DNA of 45,333 bases. Source: Nitrospira sp. UW-LDO-01. GTDB lineage: Bacteria; Nitrospirota; Nitrospiria; Nitrospirales; Nitrospiraceae. The DNA lies in assembly GCA_002254365.1 (NCBI GenBank), contig NIUT01000098.1:1-45333 (forward strand). Reading direction: 5' to 3'. Below, piece by piece: positions 16,602-24,854 of the stretch (positions within the stretch are counted from its first letter, which is position 1; each line of letters opens with the position of its first letter). A model generated the notes under the pieces. The model saw only the letters and a program-made list of their open reading frames with translations, was not told the DNA's origin and did not search any database. The translations under genes and the position numbers were made by a program.

Positions 16602-16613
16602 TCGTGATCACGA
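16602..16613. promoter_or_regulatory. palindrome, candidate activator (enhancer) site
   Basis: Perfect 12-bp palindrome TCGTGATCACGA, about 110 bases upstream of the -12 element of the sigma-54 promoter and thus at typical enhancer distance. The word CGTGAT(C/G)AC recurs at 21863 before the second sigma-54 promoter. Assignment to the adjacent activator is inferred. Confidence 0.45.
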
Positions 16614-16700
16614 TTTCTTACGCCTCAGTATTGACCGCTCGGGACAACAAAACACGCTGAAATTTCATTCGATTCGCTCAACAGCGAGCGCGAGATGAAG

Positions 16701-16715
16701 GGGCATGGCAGTTGC
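16701..16715 (+). promoter_or_regulatory. sigma-54 promoter (-24/-12) of the multicopper oxidase
   Basis: GGGCAT-N5-TTGC matches the consensus TGGCAC-N5-TTGC: the GG and GC pairs are exactly 10 bases apart and TTGC is perfect. It lies about 80 bases before the oxidase start, next to a sigma-54 activator gene, which raises confidence. Confidence 0.65.
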
Positions 16716-16793
16716 GTTGGGTCTTGAGAGGCCCCATCCGGCTTTTACAAGATGAGGCCGGTGATTCTATATCCAGGTGAAGGAGGATGGCCG

Positions 16794-18023
16794 ATGCACA
16801 GGAAAAGATATTGGTGTGAGGAGCGACAAGCAGGGGTGCTGAAGCTCGTGAGCTGGTCTGTCTGTGGTCTGATATTGACAGCGCTGCTCGACGTAGGAAG
16901 TATAAAAGCGGAAACATCTCTTCCTCATCATGAAACCGGCGCAGAACAGAACATGACACCTGCTGTTCACGCCATGACCCATCAGCCCACACCTTGGGCC
17001 GAGCAGCTCAAGGGTCAAACAATCGTCGAAGATACGTTGGAAGGGCGGCCGGAACGGACCGCCATGGTCGAACGTCAGCACCGGCGCATCATGGAACAAA
17101 TGGAGAAAGATACGCAGGTCCAACGGACCGACGGCTACTTCAACAACGTGAACATGATGCATCAGTACGGCGCGGGCGGGCAAGATGTACTGCTCATGTC
17201 GAATTCCGGCGTGGAGCCGGTCTCGACTCTGGGTGGGCACTGTCCTGCCGCGGCACCGATACGGCAGTACGATATCTCTGCGATCAACGTTGAAATCTCG
17301 CTTAACATGTGGCTCGACTTCTATCCCGGCTACATGTACGTACTCACCGAGCATATCGACAAGGTGCGCGATGAGGAAGCGAAGAACCGCGAGTCCCGCG
17401 AAAAGGACGGCTATGATCCCGGGGCGGTGAAGAACGGATTGCAAAGCCAGTGGATTCAACCGTTGGTCATCCGAGGCAATCAGGGCGATTGCGTCAAGAT
17501 GACACTTCGCAATCAGTTGGAGGGCGGCGAAGAGGTCAGTCTCAACGTTCACGGTTCCAGCATGGTAATCGCATCAACCGGCCAGCCGGCGACCACGACG
17601 AATCCGGACAGCATCGCGACCAAAGAAAAAGCCGTGGAACTGGAGTGGTACATCCCACCGACCCAGCAGGAAGGCGGACGGCAGTTTCACTCGTACAGCA
17701 ATGACCGGGAATTGACGGTCATGGGCCTCTTCGGCACATTCGTGATCGAGCCGAAAGGATCCGAGTACCTCGATCCGTTGGGGACTGGGGAACCGACGAC
17801 CATGAAGAGCGGGTGGCAGGCGATCATCAAGAACGGTACGGGTCCGGATTTTCGGGAGTTTGTCATCATCTACCATGAAGTCGGCGATGAGGCGTTCCGT
17901 CCGCTCAACAAGAAAGGCGATTTCCTTCCGCAGCGGGATCCCCTGACCGACGTCTATCGGCCGGTGGCCCGCGCGCTGAATTACCGGAGCGAGCCCTTCG
18001 GCGTCGACAATATGCAGGCGTAA
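16794..18023 (+). CDS. giant multicopper oxidase, N-terminal part up to in-frame stop
   Basis: First 409 residues of a large periplasmic multicopper oxidase. The ATG at 16794 follows AGGAGG and starts a signal peptide (hydrophobic LVSWSVCGLILTALL, probable cleavage near ...SIKA). An in-frame ATG at 16752 lacks a ribosome site. One cupredoxin unit is complete, with GLFGTFVIEPKGSEYLDP near residue 310, a block repeated twice in the downstream part. Its copper motifs are degenerate (QFHSYSND where the active unit has WHDHALG). The frame ends at TAA 18021-18023, ten codons before the next ATG in the same frame. Alone this fragment has no full copper site and is unlikely to be an enzyme. Confidence 0.85.
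   Translation: MHRKRYWCEERQAGVLKLVSWSVCGLILTALLDVGSIKAETSLPHHETGAEQNMTPAVHAMTHQPTPWAEQLKGQTIVEDTLEGRPERTAMVERQHRRIMEQMEKDTQVQRTDGYFNNVNMMHQYGAGGQDVLLMSNSGVEPVSTLGGHCPAAAPIRQYDISAINVEISLNMWLDFYPGYMYVLTEHIDKVRDEEAKNRESREKDGYDPGAVKNGLQSQWIQPLVIRGNQGDCVKMTLRNQLEGGEEVSLNVHGSSMVIASTGQPATTTNPDSIATKEKAVELEWYIPPTQQEGGRQFHSYSNDRELTVMGLFGTFVIEPKGSEYLDPLGTGEPTTMKSGWQAIIKNGTGPDFREFVIIYHEVGDEAFRPLNKKGDFLPQRDPLTDVYRPVARALNYRSEPFGVDNMQA
18021..18023 (+). other. in-frame TAA interrupting the multicopper oxidase
   Basis: Codons on both sides are in one frame: ...GVDNMQA-TAA-HEYFGFEDESMAYSAY.... The block across the stop aligns with a repeat later in the same protein, where NYRSEP is likewise followed by ...DPATPLI and a GDP turn. 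So the ten codons after TAA are protein sequence, not spacer. A single C-to-T change in a CAA (Gln) codon would produce it. TAA followed by C is a comparatively readthrough-prone context. Confidence 0.85.
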
Positions 18024-18053
18024 CACGAGTATTTCGGATTTGAAGATGAGTCG

Positions 18054-21000
18054 ATGGCCTATAGCGCGTATACGTTCGGTGACCCAGCCACAACCATCCC
18101 GCGCAGCTATTTAGGCGATCCGGCGAAGTTTCGACTCGTACATGGAGGGTCGGAAGTGTTTCATTCCCACCATCCCCACGGCGGATCCATCCGTTGGCCG
18201 CGCAGTCCCCGTGCCATCGACGAAATGCCGCTCTGGCACACCGCTAAGAACGGACCGGTCAAATACCCAGTCATTCGCACGAAGTCCGACCGAGTGGATG
18301 TCGAAGTCATTGGGCCCTCAGAGACCATGGATCTGGAAACGGAATGCGGGTCGGGCCTTTGCCAGCAATTGGCCGGCGATTTTCTATTTCACTGCCATGT
18401 TGCCCATCACTATATCGCCGGCATGTGGGGCTACTGGCGTGTGTACAACACGCTGCAACAAGAAGAGCGCCACAACGACGTAATGCCTGATCTTCGCGAG
18501 CTTCCTGATCGAGCAGGCCGACTGAAGAACGGAGTGGGTTCGGATGAGCTGATCGGTCAGACGGTTGACTGGTTCGGCAAGCAGTTCAGGATCGTCGAGA
18601 AAGGCAAGACCGATTGGAAGGCCGATCCGGCTGTCGTCACGATCAAAGATTGGGTGACCATGCAGTTGCCCCCTCAGGGTAAGCCCGGTCACAAAGATGA
18701 TGAAAAGGGGCAAACGCTTTCGTATGACGCGAGCGTCCTCGATTGGGCCTGGCAGGGCAATCGCGCGATGACGGAACGGGAAAATGCCACTCCGAATCCC
18801 CGCTACCAATCGGCGACCCCGGGCCAGCGTCTGCCCATTGTTTTCGAGTCGGCCACGGGCAAAATCGCGTGGCCTCATCTGAAGCCACACTTCGGGCGGC
18901 GTGTCCCGTTCTCACAGAATCATAATCCTTCTCCATGGCTGGATATGATTCATCTTGATGAGGATGGGCTGCCCAGTTCTTACCCGGCAAAACCGGGGGA
19001 GAACGGCCGCTGGAGTATGTGCCCTGAAAACGCCGGATCGAAAACATACAACGTGCACTTCATCAAGACGCCGATGAAGCTGGCTGATAAGCAAGGTGAT
19101 ACACCGGCGATCGTGGACGCAGACGGGCTGATTTACGTGCTGCACGAGGAAGAAGCTCAAGCTCGAAAGAGCGACGTCAAATATCCGCTGGTCGTGCGCG
19201 CCAATATTTATGACTGCATCGACTGGATGTTGACCAGCGAATGGGAGGACGACGACCACATCAACTTCCATGCGTCGAAGATCAATACGCACTGGCATTT
19301 CTTGCAGTTCGACAACCAGTCTTCGGACGGGGTCATTACGGGATTCTCGTATGAGCAATCCGTGCGTCCGTTCACGATGCTGGAAAAAAAGGTAAACAAA
19401 GGTCTTCCCTTGCCGATGAATACCACTTTCACCAAGCCAGCTAAGAAAGGCGACCGGGTCATTACGGTCAAGAACGCCGCGCAATACCAGCCCAATGTCG
19501 AAATCTTGATCGGGGCGGATAACGTCGAAGGCAATGAGATCGGCCGCGTAAAATCCGTTACCGGCAATCAAATTACCCTCTTCCGGCCACTGAAACACGG
19601 TCATCCGGTGAAGGATATCGTGACGGTGGAGTTCGTCCGGCAGAGATTCTGGGTCGATTCCGACGTCGGAACGGTTTTCTGGCATGACCATGCACTCGGT
19701 CGGGTCACCTGGCCGCATGGAGGGTTCGGCACGATCATCATCGAGCCCGTCGGATCGACCTATCATGACCCCAAGACCGGGAAGCAGATCCGGAGCGGAC
19801 CGATTGCCGATATCCGTACGACCGAGCCTGTTGGGCATGGCGTGAACGGCAGCTTCCGGGAGTTGATGGTGCAGCTCAATGACACGGTGCCGCATACGGT
19901 CAACATCGTCACGGCAGGCAATCCTCCGGGGCAGCCTATCGAAGTGGCCCTGGAAGCTGGCAAAACGGTTTCGTTTCCAATGCCCGAAATCATACCGATG
20001 ACGCCGATGGCCTTCCTCAATGGCGGGACCCATACAACCGGAGGTGGCTTGAACTTCAAAGCCGAGCCAATCTCCAGCCGTCTAACGGCCAATCCGAATG
20101 CCTCGAGGCTCTTCAGCAGCGTCGTCCACGGCGATCCCTATACGCCGATGGTGCGGGCCTACCTAGGAGACACGGTGGTGTTCCGTCTGCTGCAAACCAT
20201 GGCGAACGAGACGATGGTCTGGACGCTCTCCGGTCACACATATCTCACCGAGCGGTATGCAGGAGATGCGAACCGGAAGAACTCCATTCATATCGGCATT
20301 GCCGAACGCTACGACCTGGTAGTGCCGCAAGCGGGCGGTCCGCGGCTCCAACCGGGCGACTATATCCATTTCAACGGCCGTGCTTCCAAGTTCTCCGAAG
20401 GAGCCTGGGGCATCATGAGGGTGCTGGACAAGGAGGCCTCAGACCTACAAAAGCTGCCCGCCGGCTATAGCCGGAGAAATGAAATCCCGAAGCCGCTGGC
20501 AGTGTGCCCATCGGAGGCTCCGGTGAAAAGCTTCAACGTCGTGGCGATGGATTATCCCTCGATGAAGCTGAACCCCAAAGCGCCCGATACCATTGAGATC
20601 GACTTTGAGCGGACGATTCAGCTGACGAATCCACACGCGAAGATTTATGTCTTGGAGGACGAAATCTCGACGGTCGCTACAGGCCTCCAGCCGATGCCGC
20701 TCACCTTGCGGGCTAATGTGGGGGACTGCATCAAGGTGAAACTCACGAACCGGATGAAAGAAGGGCGCGCTTCTTTCTCGGCTATCGGGTTGGCGTTTGA
20801 TCCCAAGGATTCACTGGGGGCGAACGTCGGCAACAATCCCGGCGAGCAGACGGTCGCACCGGGAGAGAACCGGATTTATACCTATTATGCAGATCCTTTC
20901 CTTGGTGAAACGGCCTCACTGGTGTGGGATTGGGGCAATGTGATGACCCATCCGCGCAACGGTCTCTATGGGGCGGTGGTGATCGGCCCCAAGGGCGCGA

Positions 21001-21701
21001 AGTACCGGGATCCGAAGACCGGTGCGGACCTTTCGAACAAGAACAGTTGGACGGCCGACGTCATCGTGGACCGGACGATAGCGGGATATGAGCATCGGGT
21101 GAACTACCGCGATGTGGCCCTGTTCTTCCAGGATGAAGATAACATCATCGGAACGAGTTTCATGCCCTATGTGCAGAATACCGCCGGTCTCACAGCGGTG
21201 AACTACCGATCGGAGCCGTACAAATTACGAGAGGGAAACGGCTGCACGCTTGGCAAGATGTTCCAGCCCTGTGTCGCCGACAAACCGGAGGATCCGGCGA
21301 CCCCCCTGATCGAAGCACATGCGGGAGATCCGGTGCGTATCCATGTGTTCGGCGCGAGCAACGAGCAGAACGGCATGTTCAGCGTCGAGAGGCACGAATG
21401 GCCGATCGAGCCGTTCATGCAGGGGGCGGACATGATCAGTGTCGTGGAGTTCGCCGGATCGGAAACGATCGATGCCTTTATTCCGAGCGCCGGTGGTCCG
21501 TTCCGCATGCAAGGAGACTATGTCTGGAGTAATCAGCGCTTGCCCTATTCCCAGTCTGGACAATGGGGCTACCTGCGGGTATTGCCATCCGGTGACCAGC
21601 GCATCCTGCCTCTTGCCGGGGTTACCCCTTCAATGAAACGGACTGATGCGGCACCCCCAACCTCAAGCCTAGGCTTGAGCCGTGTGTCCGCGATTCAGTA
21701 G
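18054..21701 (+). CDS. giant multicopper oxidase, copper-binding part
   Basis: 1,215 residues in the same frame as the upstream fragment; read through, the protein would be 1,635 residues with three two-domain cupredoxin units. Numbering from 16794, the copper motifs are H-x2-H-x-H at 457-462 (FHSHHPHG), HCH-x3-H-x4-M at 533-544 (complete type 1 site, Met axial), HWH at 833-835 and HDH at 964-966. This is order III-IV-I-II, so the trinuclear cluster would form between units 1 and 2. Unit 3 has lost its ligands. The family includes large MnxG-like oxidases, but the substrate is unknown. No ribosome site precedes the ATG at 18054, and this part alone has no signal peptide. Confidence 0.85.
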   Translation: MAYSAYTFGDPATTIPRSYLGDPAKFRLVHGGSEVFHSHHPHGGSIRWPRSPRAIDEMPLWHTAKNGPVKYPVIRTKSDRVDVEVIGPSETMDLETECGSGLCQQLAGDFLFHCHVAHHYIAGMWGYWRVYNTLQQEERHNDVMPDLRELPDRAGRLKNGVGSDELIGQTVDWFGKQFRIVEKGKTDWKADPAVVTIKDWVTMQLPPQGKPGHKDDEKGQTLSYDASVLDWAWQGNRAMTERENATPNPRYQSATPGQRLPIVFESATGKIAWPHLKPHFGRRVPFSQNHNPSPWLDMIHLDEDGLPSSYPAKPGENGRWSMCPENAGSKTYNVHFIKTPMKLADKQGDTPAIVDADGLIYVLHEEEAQARKSDVKYPLVVRANIYDCIDWMLTSEWEDDDHINFHASKINTHWHFLQFDNQSSDGVITGFSYEQSVRPFTMLEKKVNKGLPLPMNTTFTKPAKKGDRVITVKNAAQYQPNVEILIGADNVEGNEIGRVKSVTGNQITLFRPLKHGHPVKDIVTVEFVRQRFWVDSDVGTVFWHDHALGRVTWPHGGFGTIIIEPVGSTYHDPKTGKQIRSGPIADIRTTEPVGHGVNGSFRELMVQLNDTVPHTVNIVTAGNPPGQPIEVALEAGKTVSFPMPEIIPMTPMAFLNGGTHTTGGGLNFKAEPISSRLTANPNASRLFSSVVHGDPYTPMVRAYLGDTVVFRLLQTMANETMVWTLSGHTYLTERYAGDANRKNSIHIGIAERYDLVVPQAGGPRLQPGDYIHFNGRASKFSEGAWGIMRVLDKEASDLQKLPAGYSRRNEIPKPLAVCPSEAPVKSFNVVAMDYPSMKLNPKAPDTIEIDFERTIQLTNPHAKIYVLEDEISTVATGLQPMPLTLRANVGDCIKVKLTNRMKEGRASFSAIGLAFDPKDSLGANVGNNPGEQTVAPGENRIYTYYADPFLGETASLVWDWGNVMTHPRNGLYGAVVIGPKGAKYRDPKTGADLSNKNSWTADVIVDRTIAGYEHRVNYRDVALFFQDEDNIIGTSFMPYVQNTAGLTAVNYRSEPYKLREGNGCTLGKMFQPCVADKPEDPATPLIEAHAGDPVRIHVFGASNEQNGMFSVERHEWPIEPFMQGADMISVVEFAGSETIDAFIPSAGGPFRMQGDYVWSNQRLPYSQSGQWGYLRVLPSGDQRILPLAGVTPSMKRTDAAPPTSSLGLSRVSAIQ

Positions 21702-21729
21702 GACAAGCACATCTGTTGTACGGGCTTCG

Positions 21730-21767
21730 TGCTGCGAAGGAAGTTGATCTACACTTCCTTCGCAGCA
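21730..21767 (+). terminator. 15-bp stem-loop after the oxidase gene
   Basis: Perfect inverted repeat TGCTGCGAAGGAAGT / ACTTCCTTCGCAGCA with an 8-nt loop, 29 bases past the oxidase stop. No T-run follows on either strand, so it may stabilise the mRNA end or act as a weak terminator. Confidence 0.6.
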
Positions 21768-21936
21768 GGCTGAGATTCATTGTTACTCCGTTTCCAATTC
21801 TCCATCGCGACCCTTCGCTGTTTTTCACGATACTTCGCGGTCGACGACACACGACGTGCAGGCGTGATGACCGACGCAATTTCGTTTCTCTTCGATAACT
21901 CAAGCGCTTGTCGTTATGAACACTGGTTGAGTCGAG

Positions 21937-21951
21937 AGGTACGGGGGTTGC
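21937..21951 (+). promoter_or_regulatory. sigma-54 promoter (-24/-12) of the bd-like oxidase
   Basis: AGGTACG-N4-TTGC against the consensus TGGCACG-N4-TTGC: GG and GC are 10 bases apart, with mismatches only at the first T and one C. The predicted start of transcription is near 21963, some 59 bases before the ATG at 22022. Upstream, TCACGA (21825) and CGTGATGAC (21863) resemble the palindrome before the multicopper oxidase. Confidence 0.7.
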
Positions 21952-22021
21952 TTGCTCCTCCAGTAAGACTGCTCTCGCGGTAATTCATGTGCCCCGAGAC
22001 AACAACGAGGAGGGTCAGGCT

Positions 22022-23941
22022 ATGACACGCTTGTCGAAGCGATCGTTTTGGAGCAGGCACTGGATCATGATCCCCTGGCTCTTGGTCCTATCGATTTTGC
22101 TGGTTCAGTCCGTAGTCGTAGAGACACAGATTTGGGCGGCGGAGTCCGCAGCGACCGTCGATGCAGAGTCGAAGACTCAAACAGGGAGGGATGTCTACTA
22201 TAAAACCGAGGGGATCGTGAGCGGGCAGCCGGCCCCCAAAACATCCGACGACAGCCATCATTATCCTCGGTACAACTTCGAAAGTCGTGTGCTGATCTGG
22301 TTTGCGAACCAGCAACACTTGTACTACGGGAGCTTCGTGTTGGCGGTTCCGATTTTTTGCATGATCATCGAGTTCCTCGGGGTGGTCACCAAGGATCGAA
22401 CTCTCGGCAAACGTTACGACCGGCTAGCCTACGACTTCATCAAGATCAGCCTCACGGCCTATTCGCTGACCGCGATTCTCGGGGGCATTCTCTTATTCAC
22501 ATTTATCACGTTATATCCCTCTTTCTTCGGCTACCTCTCCGGTATCTTTCGGCCCGTCATGCATCTCTATGCGCTGCTGTTCGTCGCGGAGAGCGGTATT
22601 TTGTACATCTATTACTACGGTTGGGACAAGATGAGCGAAGGGTTTCTGAAATGGATTCACCTGAGCATGGCGGTCGTGCTGAACATCGTCGGCACCGTCC
22701 TGATGTTCCTCGCCAACAGCTGGATCGGATTCATGATGTCCCCGGCCGGTGTGAACGAGGAAGGTCGCTACCTCGGCAACATCTGGCACGTAATCCACAC
22801 GGCGCTCTGGAATCCGCTGAACCTCCACCGAATGCTGGGCAACATGGCGTTCGGTGGAAGCGTCGTCGCCGCCTACGCCGCCTACCGGTTTTTGGCGGCA
22901 AAGACCAACGACGAGCGAGCGCACTATGACTGGATGGGCTACGTCGCCATGTTCATCGCGGTCTTGTTTCTCATTCCGCTCCCGTTTGCCGGCTACTGGC
23001 TGATGCGGGAAGTCTATGCGTACCGACAACAGATGGGAATCACATTGATGGGAGGCCTGCTGGCCTGGCTGTTCATCATCCAGGCGACGATGATCGGAGC
23101 CCTCTTTCTCACAGCCAGTTATTACCTCTGGCAGTGCATGTTGCGCATGCGCGGGGCCGAAAAGTATCTACGCTACGTGAAATACCTGCTGTTCCTGATG
23201 GCGGCGGGTTTCTTGGTGTTCATCACGCCGCACACGATGGTCATGACGCCGGCTGAGCTCAAAGCGATGGGTGGTCAGCAACATCCGGTACTCGGCAACT
23301 TCGGGGTCATGTCGGCGAAAAACGGTGGGATCAACGTCATGATCGTCACGACGGTCTTGAGCTTCATCTGGTACCAACGCGGCAACAGCATTCCGACCGT
23401 GTCGTGGGCTAAATTCGGCAACATCTTCATGGGAACGTTTTTCACGATGGCCTATATCAACATCATTTGGCTGTCCGTGTACGGGTATTACATCCCCGCC
23501 AACGTGCGGGTCGGGCTCTCTGTGCCGCAAGTCGCATCTACGCTCTCGTGCCTCTTCTTCATGACGGCTATCAACCTCGTTATGCTCCGCGGCGCTAAGC
23601 GGGAGGGGCCCGTCGAATGGGGGCGGATGACCGTGCGCTCTCAGTATGCGCTCATTATGCTCGCGACGGAGTTTACGTGGATGATGGCTCTGATGGGCTA
23701 CATCCGCTCGTCGGTGCGTCTGTTCTGGCACATCAACGAGATTATGCGCGACAACTCTCCGTGGGCGTACACCCATACCGTGGGCTTTGCCGCCAACATG
23801 ATTTCGTTCAACGTCCTGTTCTTTTGGATGACCATTCTGTTCGTGTTCTGGCTGGCGTCGCTGGGCACAAAGACCGCTCCGCAGGACACGATGGTCGTGG
23901 TGCCTCCGGCATGGTCCCCGCCATACGCCGTCAAACAATGA
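22022..23941 (+). CDS. cytochrome bd-like oxidase (CydA-like membrane subunit)
   Basis: 639-residue polytopic membrane protein related to cytochrome bd subunit I, longer than CydA (~520). A signal-like segment (IMIPWLLVLSILLVQSVVV) is followed by a periplasmic stretch and roughly a dozen helices. Haem-ligand candidates are His99 (ANQQHLYYGSF) and His269 (NLHRMLGNMAFGG). CydA hallmarks include a helix AESGILYIYYYGWDKMSEG with Glu190 and the ANSW...SPAG block. No separate CydB is adjacent. The ATG at 22022 follows GAGGAGGG; an earlier GTG (21989) lacks one. Nitrospira encode such bd-like proteins, some proposed as terminal oxidases; here pairing with the multicopper oxidase suggests shared electron flow. 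Confidence 0.88.
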   Translation: MTRLSKRSFWSRHWIMIPWLLVLSILLVQSVVVETQIWAAESAATVDAESKTQTGRDVYYKTEGIVSGQPAPKTSDDSHHYPRYNFESRVLIWFANQQHLYYGSFVLAVPIFCMIIEFLGVVTKDRTLGKRYDRLAYDFIKISLTAYSLTAILGGILLFTFITLYPSFFGYLSGIFRPVMHLYALLFVAESGILYIYYYGWDKMSEGFLKWIHLSMAVVLNIVGTVLMFLANSWIGFMMSPAGVNEEGRYLGNIWHVIHTALWNPLNLHRMLGNMAFGGSVVAAYAAYRFLAAKTNDERAHYDWMGYVAMFIAVLFLIPLPFAGYWLMREVYAYRQQMGITLMGGLLAWLFIIQATMIGALFLTASYYLWQCMLRMRGAEKYLRYVKYLLFLMAAGFLVFITPHTMVMTPAELKAMGGQQHPVLGNFGVMSAKNGGINVMIVTTVLSFIWYQRGNSIPTVSWAKFGNIFMGTFFTMAYINIIWLSVYGYYIPANVRVGLSVPQVASTLSCLFFMTAINLVMLRGAKREGPVEWGRMTVRSQYALIMLATEFTWMMALMGYIRSSVRLFWHINEIMRDNSPWAYTHTVGFAANMISFNVLFFWMTILFVFWLASLGTKTAPQDTMVVVPPAWSPPYAVKQ

Positions 23942-23983
23942 GTAGCGAGAGCGATCAGATGATGAGAGGTGGGTTAGCGAAGC

Positions 23984-24005
23984 CCCCCGTCCTTGGAGGC
24001 GGGGG
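23984..24005 (+). terminator. GC-rich hairpin after the bd-like oxidase
   Basis: CCCCCG-T-CC pairs with GG-CGGGGG around TTGGA, 42 bases after the oxidase stop. It is followed by ACTCCTTAC, a poor T-tract. A probable transcript end with modest support. Confidence 0.45.
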
Positions 24006-24208
24006 ACTCCTTACAATTCCGAAGGGCGGTCTTACGGCATCTGAAAGGGATTGGAGAGCGACTCATTTTTCATGCGATGAATCGTTGTAATGAAGGCCTC
24101 TCCCTGCCTAGTTAAGACCATGTCTTCCCACGGGTCGTACGATTGAGAATAGGAGACCAGGAAGTACCAAGGTTATAGATACGGTGGCTGACCTCACTGG
24201 AGGAAATC

Positions 24209-24367
24209 ATGAACGTCGTGGGTATACCAATTGGAGGATTGAAGACCGTGTGGCCGAATATTTTCGCCATTGCCATAGACAATACCCATATTTCCCAGGC
24301 AGTTTCCCCCGGTTCCCGGACATATGTCGCGCTCTGCCCTCCGCCAGCTAACTCCGCAGTTTCTTGA
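24209..24367 (+). CDS. possible 52-residue protein
   Basis: Short frame with GGAGG seven to eight bases before the ATG. It has a mildly hydrophobic stretch (PNIFAIAID) and a Pro/Ser-rich tail. No family is recognised. Support is only the ribosome site and the plus-strand location behind the oxidase. Confidence 0.25.
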   Translation: MNVVGIPIGGLKTVWPNIFAIAIDNTHISQAVSPGSRTYVALCPPPANSAVS

Positions 24368-24471
24368 ACAGATATGCGTTCCATAGATGAAGAACTCTTC
24401 ATGATCTTCTCATGGTGGCTTCATCTTGAAGGGGTATCTTTGTAGAAACGGAAGGGGGGTGAGGAACAATC

Positions 24472-24552
24472 ATGGTGTCATTTATAGAAGTATTCATATT
24501 GGTCAGCATTGTTGGAGTGTTGTACGCGATGTTGCAGCTTTCGCGCGGGTAA
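24472..24552 (+). CDS. possible 26-residue single-helix membrane peptide
   Basis: MVSFIEVFILVSIVGVLYAM followed by LQLSRG: almost entirely one membrane helix, preceded by a GGGGTGAGGA-type ribosome site. Small one-helix subunits (CydX, CydH) accompany cytochrome bd oxidases, so an accessory role for the bd-like protein 530 bases upstream is possible. There is no sequence proof, and the gap is large for an operon. Confidence 0.35.
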   Translation: MVSFIEVFILVSIVGVLYAMLQLSRG

Positions 24553-24854
24553 TCGCAGTCGCCAAGTTGTTGGGTAGTGGCCCTACCTGGACGGCAGACC
24601 GCAGTATTAAAGTGGGAAGGTCTACCTCACTTGGAGGTCCCAGGAGAAACCTATCGAGGTTTCATTGGGGAGAGGACGGGCAACATCAGAAACGGATCCT
24701 TTCTGACCTTCCCGTAGGATCAAACTGGGCATACAGAACGCACGGTGGGGTAGTGCCAGCAGCGGGGGATGTGACTCGATCACTAATGACCGGAATGTTC
24801 TCTGTTCTCTGACCATGAAACCATCCATCCCTTAAACGACGGTCGCTCTCCCTA

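Larger units (their letters stand above)
23942..24854. other. long intergenic region with at most tiny ORFs
   Basis: About 900 bases between the bd-like oxidase and smpB. Visible here are a GC-rich hairpin at 23984-24005 and two very short plus-strand frames with good ribosome sites (listed separately). Longer open frames (24112-24402 minus, 24426-24812 plus) lack recognisable motifs. I see no tmRNA or tRNA. Confidence 0.55.

Noticed and set aside
18021-18023. Recoding of the stop as selenocysteine or pyrrolysine
   Set aside because: The codon is TAA, whereas those systems use TGA and TAG; no insertion-element-like hairpin is seen directly after it.
18912-20033. 373-codon frame antisense to the multicopper oxidase
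   Set aside because: The opposite strand carries the copper motifs and cupredoxin repeats; the antisense translation shows nothing recognisable.
24426-24812. 128-codon frame upstream of smpB
   Set aside because: No motif, Gly/Arg-rich random-looking composition and no clear ribosome site; the short 24472 frame in another phase has a better site.
23942-24854. tmRNA gene near smpB
   Set aside because: Neither the tRNA-like 3' end with TTCGA and CCA nor a tag frame ending in ALAA could be found.
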